DNA from: Oscillospiraceae bacterium UBA3851
GTDB lineage: Bacteria; Bacillota; Clostridia; Oscillospirales; Oscillospiraceae
Assembly (NCBI GenBank): GCA_002392625.1
Contig: DGHJ01000132.1
Span: forward strand, 714-9,000
Length of the DNA: 8,287 nt
Direction of reading: 5' to 3'
Every line of letters begins with the position of its first letter. Within the stretch, counting starts at the first letter, position 1. The notes beneath the pieces are model-generated. The model did not search any database. It was given only the letters and a program-made list of their open reading frames with translations, and was not told where the DNA came from. This document shows, one piece after another, positions 5,217 through 8,287 of this stretch. The position numbers and the translations under genes are program-made.

Positions 5217-5237
5217 ATGGTGAAAATGCGTCCTTAA
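5217..5237 (+). CDS. Possible six-codon leader peptide (MVKMRP) before the MFS gene
   Basis: ATG GTG AAA ATG CGT CCT TAA at 5217-5237 is preceded by AAGGAGG (5202-5208) with an 8-base spacer, a better ribosome site than that of the MFS gene itself. It lies in the transcribed leader, 58 bases before the ATG at 5296. Short leader ORFs with this placement control antibiotic-resistance genes such as erm and mef by ribosome stalling or attenuation, so a regulatory role is plausible. TCCTT at its end could pair with AAGGA of either ribosome site, but only five base pairs are involved. No experimental basis; it may simply be a translated remnant. Confidence 0.4.
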   Translation: MVKMRP

Positions 5238-5295
5238 TACGGAAAAATTACACAAAAAAACGAAAAAGGAGCATGTGAGAAAGAGAGTATTTCTG

Positions 5296-6555
5296 ATGGA
5301 ACAACGACCCCAAGAGGTGAAGAATCCCCTGTGGACGAAGGACTTCACCATCATCACGGTGGGCAGCGTGGTGTCCATGCTGGGCAGCGTGCTCTCCGGC
5401 TTTGCCATGAGCCTGCTGGTGCTGGACTATACCAAATCTACGCTGCTGTTCGCCGTCTATAATGTCCTCTTTATGCTGCCCCACGCGGTGATGCCGGCGC
5501 TGTGCGGCCCGTTTCTGGACCGCTTCTCCCGCCGCAAGACCATCTATACCCTGGACTTTATCACCGCCGGACTCTACGTGGTCATGGGGCTGATCTTTGC
5601 CGGCGGGTATTTCAACTTCGCCCTGCTGGCGGTCTTCTGCGTGGCCATCGGCATCATCGGCAGCGTCTACCGGGTGGCCTACGACAGCTTCTACCCCCTG
5701 CTGATCACCGAGGGGAACTACACCAAGGCCTACTCCGTGGCCAGCACCCTGGAGACCCTGACCACGGTGATGACGCCCCTGTCGGCCCTGATCTACAACA
5801 AGCTGGGCGTGGTGCCCCTGTTCTTCTTCAACGCGCTGACCTATCTGGCCGCCGCCATCATGGAGACCCGCATCACCGCCCAGGAGCACTATATCGCCCG
5901 GCAGGAGGAAAACCGCACGGAATCGCGCATGGGCCGCCAGATGGTAGCCGATTTCAAGGAGGGCATGCGCTACCTGTGGGGCGAGAAGGGGCTGCTGGCC
6001 GTGGCCGTCTACTTCTGCTTCTCCGCCTTTGCCAACGGCGCCAGCCAGACCCTGGACCTGCCCTACTTCAAGAGCACCTTCCAAAACGGCGAGTACATCT
6101 TCATGATCGTGTGGGGCATGAGCTCCGTGGGCCGGGCCATCGGCGGCGGACTGCACTATAAGCTGCATCTGCCCAAGGAGAAGAAGTACACCATTGCCCT
6201 GGCGGTTTACATAATCATCAACGCGCTGGAGGGCACCTATCTCTATACGCCCATCCCGGCCATGATGGTCATGTGCTTCATCGTGGGCATCCTGGGCGTC
6301 ACCTCCTATAATATCCGCATCGCCGGCACCCAGCGGTACGTGCCGGATGAGAAGAAGGGCCGGTTTAACGGCGCCTTCGGCACCATCGAGACCGTCGGCA
6401 TGGTGGCCGGGCAGCTGATCGCCGGGGCGCTGGCGGAGTTCCTGCCCATCCGGGGCATCATCAGCGGCATCATGGCACTGACTACCGTGGGCGCCGTGGT
6501 GTTCATCGGCGGCAACCGCGCGGCGGTGTCCAGGGTGTACAACACGGAGGACTAA
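5296..6555 (+). CDS. MFS transporter, DHA3-like drug/macrolide exporter family
   Basis: Inner-membrane secondary transporter, about 419 residues, with roughly 12 hydrophobic segments. MFS motif A is present between the second and third segments as GPFLDRFSRRKT (71-82). The long central loop (about 195-230, rich in Glu, Arg and Gln) separates the two halves. The C-terminal half has YVPDEKKGRFNGAFGTIETVG, the block that in DHA3/Mef-type exporters follows the tenth segment. Proton-driven export of a drug or toxic metabolite is the likely job, but the substrate cannot be predicted. The start is uncertain. GTG at 5275 is in frame, with AAGGAG only 3 bases before it. ATG at 5296 has a weaker GAGAG 8 bases upstream, gives a typical N-terminus and was chosen. 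It stands alone, divergent from the ferredoxin gene, with a strong promoter, a possible operator and a possible leader peptide. Confidence 0.85.
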   Translation: MEQRPQEVKNPLWTKDFTIITVGSVVSMLGSVLSGFAMSLLVLDYTKSTLLFAVYNVLFMLPHAVMPALCGPFLDRFSRRKTIYTLDFITAGLYVVMGLIFAGGYFNFALLAVFCVAIGIIGSVYRVAYDSFYPLLITEGNYTKAYSVASTLETLTTVMTPLSALIYNKLGVVPLFFFNALTYLAAAIMETRITAQEHYIARQEENRTESRMGRQMVADFKEGMRYLWGEKGLLAVAVYFCFSAFANGASQTLDLPYFKSTFQNGEYIFMIVWGMSSVGRAIGGGLHYKLHLPKEKKYTIALAVYIIINALEGTYLYTPIPAMMVMCFIVGILGVTSYNIRIAGTQRYVPDEKKGRFNGAFGTIETVGMVAGQLIAGALAEFLPIRGIISGIMALTTVGAVVFIGGNRAAVSRVYNTED

Positions 6556-6574
6556 AAGTTGACATAATTCACAG

Positions 6575-6609
6575 TCAATCCCCCGGCATGCGGCGTGTCG
6601 GGGGATTGA
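6575..6609 (+). terminator. Hairpin after the MFS gene, probable terminator
   Basis: TCAATCCCCC (6575-6584) pairs perfectly with GGGGGATTGA (6600-6609), and one further G-C pair extends it. The stem begins 20 bases after the MFS stop codon. What follows is TGCTTGCTGTT, not a clean U tract, so intrinsic termination may be inefficient. It could instead protect the 3' end of the mRNA. Confidence 0.5.
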
Positions 6610-6639
6610 TGCTTGCTGTTCACAAATTGTTTTCAAAAA

Positions 6640-6656
6640 GGTCAAAGAAAGTCAAA
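6640..6656 (+). promoter_or_regulatory. CtsR operator, upstream copy
   Basis: GGTCAAAGAAAGTCAAA is a full match to the CtsR consensus, a tandem heptad RGTCAAA repeated with a 3-base spacer. It ends nine bases before the -35 of the ctsR promoter. In B. subtilis and other Gram-positives CtsR binds such sites to repress clp genes until heat or protein stress. Confidence 0.93.
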
Positions 6657-6665
6657 ATTCACCTG

Positions 6666-6694
6666 TTGACATTTGGCGTGGATGGGAATATGAT
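6666..6694 (+). promoter_or_regulatory. ctsR-mcsA-clpC promoter
   Basis: A perfect -35 TTGACA (6666-6671), a 17-base spacer, and -10 TATGAT (6689-6694, five of six matches). CtsR operators lie on both sides, the downstream one covering the expected transcription start, so this is a strong sigma-A promoter held off by repression. Confidence 0.88.
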
Positions 6695-6696
6695 AT

Positions 6697-6726
6697 AGTC
6701 AAAGATCAAAGAAAGTCAAAGTCAAA
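6697..6726 (+). promoter_or_regulatory. CtsR operator cluster over the transcription start
   Basis: Four heptads lie in a row: AGTCAAA at 6697, GATCAAA at 6704, AGTCAAA at 6714 and AGTCAAA at 6720. The pair 6704-6720 has the proper 3-base spacer and matches the CtsR consensus with one mismatch. The outer two heptads abut or overlap that pair and do not fit the standard spacing. CtsR bound here would block transcription initiation. Confidence 0.88.
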
Positions 6727-6756
6727 GCTGACGGAGACCGGAAGGAGATGGGAAGC

Positions 6757-7206
6757 ATGGGTATCAGCGATATCATCGCCGGGTTCATCCAGGCGGAGCT
6801 GGAGGACCACGGCGGGGCACTGGAGCTGCAGCGCAGCGATCTGGCCGCGCGGTTCGGCTGCGTGCCCAGCCAGATCAACTACGTGATGTCCACCCGTTTT
6901 TCACCGGAGCGGGGCTACATCGTGGAGAGCAGGCGGGGCGGCAACGGCTATATCCGCATCACCAGGGTCAAGGTGGATCGTCAGACAATGTTGATGCACG
7001 TCATCAACTCCCTGGGAGACGAGCTGGATCTCAGCAGCGCCAGAGCCATCGTCACCAATCTGGTGGAGTCGGAGGCGATGGATGCCATGAGCGCCCGCGC
7101 ACTGCTCTGCGCCATCGGCGACAGCGCCCTGCGCACGGTGCCCCAGCCCTACCGCAACGCCCTGCGAGCCGACATCGCCAAGCAGATACTCATCCATCTG
7201 GTTTGA
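6757..7206 (+). CDS. ctsR: Transcriptional repressor of class III heat-shock genes
   Basis: Dimeric winged-helix repressor that binds tandem GTCAAA heptads and is released by heat or protein stress. The 149-residue product starts MGISDIIAGFIQAELE, like B. subtilis CtsR. It carries the DNA-reading helix in CVPSQINYVMSTRFSPERGYIVESRRGG (35-62) and has a helical C-terminal half of the usual length, the region that in B. subtilis meets McsB and ClpC. The wing loop that serves as heat sensor reads G61-G62-N63-G64, not four glycines. An in-frame ATG at 6748 touches the AAGGAG ribosome site itself; the ATG at 6757 is 9 bases past it and is preferred. It is the first gene of its operon and autoregulated, judging by the operators directly upstream. 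Confidence 0.96.
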   Translation: MGISDIIAGFIQAELEDHGGALELQRSDLAARFGCVPSQINYVMSTRFSPERGYIVESRRGGNGYIRITRVKVDRQTMLMHVINSLGDELDLSSARAIVTNLVESEAMDAMSARALLCAIGDSALRTVPQPYRNALRADIAKQILIHLV

Positions 7207-7230
7207 AACAAGGAAAAGGAGGAGACCATT

Positions 7231-7665
7231 ATGAAATGTCAACACTGCGGAATGAATGATGCAACCTTTTATTATAGGAGCAGCGTCAACGGCCGGGTGA
7301 CCGAGCAGCACCTGTGCGCCGATTGTGCCCGTCAGATGGGCCTGAGCCAGGCCATGCCCGCCATGGACCTGTTCGGCGACGACTTCTTCACCCGGCCCTT
7401 CCGGATGTTCGAGCCGCTGCTGGGCGGGCTGGGCACCAGGATGCTCACCGAGTTCCCGGAGCCGGCGGACGTGAGGCGGGAGGCCCGCGCCGCCGTGGCC
7501 GAGCCGGAGCAGGCCGAGCCGGGTCTGGTGGACGAAGCGGAGCAGGAGCGGCTGCGGCGTGAGCGGCAGCGCAACGCCCTGGAGGCCCAGATGAAGACGG
7601 CCATTGAGACGGAAAACTTTGAGGAGGCCGCGCGGCTCCGCGACGAGCTGAAGAAGCTGGCCTGA
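7231..7665 (+). CDS. mcsA: Short McsA-like protein: one zinc finger plus UVR motif
   Basis: In B. subtilis McsA activates the protein-arginine kinase McsB and takes part in CtsR release and ClpC targeting. This version is 144 residues, against about 185 in B. subtilis. The N-terminal zinc finger is intact (C3-x2-C6 and C29-x2-C32), and the UVR helix pair is at the C-terminus (about 114-143, ending FEEAARLRDELKKL). The second cysteine-rich finger of the B. subtilis protein is missing; an Ala/Glu/Arg-rich stretch with no cysteine (about 77-110) stands in its place. It lies 24 bases after ctsR with AAGGAGGAG upstream, and 14 bases before clpC. No mcsB follows. It may act as a ClpC adaptor independent of arginine phosphorylation, which is inference. 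Confidence 0.85.
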   Translation: MKCQHCGMNDATFYYRSSVNGRVTEQHLCADCARQMGLSQAMPAMDLFGDDFFTRPFRMFEPLLGGLGTRMLTEFPEPADVRREARAAVAEPEQAEPGLVDEAEQERLRRERQRNALEAQMKTAIETENFEEAARLRDELKKLA

Positions 7666-7679
7666 GAGGAGGAAACACC

Positions 7680-8287
7680 ATGAATGAGAACAAATTCACG
7701 CCGAGAGCCGAGGAGGCCCTGCGGCTTTCCCAGGAGGCGGCCCAGGAGATGGGCCACGGCTATGTGGGCACCGAGCATCTGCTGCTTGGCCTGCTGCGGG
7801 AGGAGGAGGGCATGGCCCACCGGGTGCTGACCGAGTACGGCCTCACCGACGAGATGGTCTGCTCCATCCTCCAGCGCAGCGTGGGCCACGGCCTCAGCGG
7901 CGCCGCCCCCAGCCAGGGGCTGACGCCCCGCGCCAAGGGCGTGGTGGAGCTGGCGGTCAGCGAGTCCATGCGCAGCGGCGGCGCCTATATCGGCACCGAG
8001 CATCTGCTGATGGGCATCCTGCGGGAGGGCAACAATATGGCCCTGCGCATTCTGAAGACGGTGGGTGTGGACCCCCGGAAGATGTACGCCACGCTGCAGC
8101 AGAAGATGAACCAGACCAGCCACACCGTCACCAGCGGGTCTGCCACCGCCAACAAGGAGGAGAAGAAGGGCAAGACCCTGGCTGAGTTCACCCGCGACCT
8201 GACCGAGGCCGCCCGGGAGGGCAAGCTGGACCCGGTGATCGGCCGTGAGCAGGAGATCCAGCGGGTGATCCAGATCCTGTCCCGCCG
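7680..8287 (+). CDS. clpC: ClpC-type AAA+ unfoldase (3' end outside the window)
   Basis: Hsp100 ATPase that unfolds proteins and feeds them to the ClpP protease. The first 202 residues are present. Two Clp-N repeats are visible through their matching signatures GTEHLLLGLLREEEG (30-44) and GTEHLLMGILREGNN (105-119); these bind adaptors such as McsA or MecA. A charged linker (about 146-165) follows, then the start of the first AAA+ module, LAEFTRDLTEAAREGKLDPVIGREQEI. The Walker motifs and the middle domain, which would confirm ClpC over another double-ATPase Clp, lie beyond the edge, but the operon and N-domain make ClpC by far the likeliest. AGGAGG is 7 bases upstream of the ATG. It directly follows mcsA, with no room for mcsB. 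Confidence 0.94.
   Translation, partial: MNENKFTPRAEEALRLSQEAAQEMGHGYVGTEHLLLGLLREEEGMAHRVLTEYGLTDEMVCSILQRSVGHGLSGAAPSQGLTPRAKGVVELAVSESMRSGGAYIGTEHLLMGILREGNNMALRILKTVGVDPRKMYATLQQKMNQTSHTVTSGSATANKEEKKGKTLAEFTRDLTEAAREGKLDPVIGREQEIQRVIQILSR

Noticed and set aside
5248..6645. 465-codon open frame on the minus strand across the MFS gene
   Set aside because: Antisense to the MFS transporter, with low-complexity His/Gln/Asp-rich translation and no domain signature.
6640..6726. Repeated GTCAAA units as a possible CRISPR-like or satellite array
   Set aside because: The units are heptads with 3-base spacing at a promoter and match the CtsR operator; spacers are far too short for CRISPR.
7332..8123. 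263-codon minus-strand frame over mcsA and clpC
   Set aside because: Antisense to recognised heat-shock genes, with no start signals.

Overview
The window looks like chromosomal DNA from a spore-forming, low-oxygen Bacillota (Clostridia), most likely Oscillospiraceae of the Flavonifractor/Lawsonibacter/Pseudoflavonifractor type. That placement is inferred from gene content and base use: G+C-rich coding sequence, strong AGGAGG ribosome sites, SpmA/SpmB, a B. subtilis-like AbrB, a CtsR regulon and a clostridial 2[4Fe-4S] ferredoxin. No sequence search was possible. There are no mobile elements, rRNA, tRNA or CRISPR arrays.

Layout. (1) 1-1535: a flavoprotein gene (thioredoxin-reductase type) leaves the left edge on the minus strand, divergent from a thyA-folA operon, which makes dTMP and recycles the folate that the synthase oxidises; it ends in a two-way terminator. 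(2) 1536-2691, minus strand: spmA-spmB, joined by an ATGA stop/start overlap, with a possible sporulation (sigma-E-like) promoter. (3) 2722-4725: a short abrB with a zinc-ribbon-like tail, convergent with a trmN6-rsmI RNA methyltransferase operon across a strong two-way terminator; as I recall it, this repeats the B. subtilis yabB-yabC/abrB neighbourhood. (4) 4782-6609: a 57-residue ferredoxin gene (minus), divergent from a DHA3-type MFS exporter. The exporter has a near-consensus promoter, a 16-bp inverted repeat beside it and a six-codon leader ORF with a strong ribosome site. (5) 6640-8287: the class III heat-shock operon ctsR-mcsA-clpC, headed by a promoter bracketed by CtsR operators; clpC runs off the right edge.

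Most genes are housekeeping and recognisable. The points worth a second look are: the ctsR operon has no mcsB, and its McsA lacks the second zinc finger, so the arginine-kinase branch appears to be lost or moved; the CtsR operator region has six GTCAAA-type heptads; the CtsR glycine loop reads GGNG; and the MFS gene has a possible leader peptide (MVKMRP). I found no wholly new system; the candidate novelties are regulatory variations on known ones.
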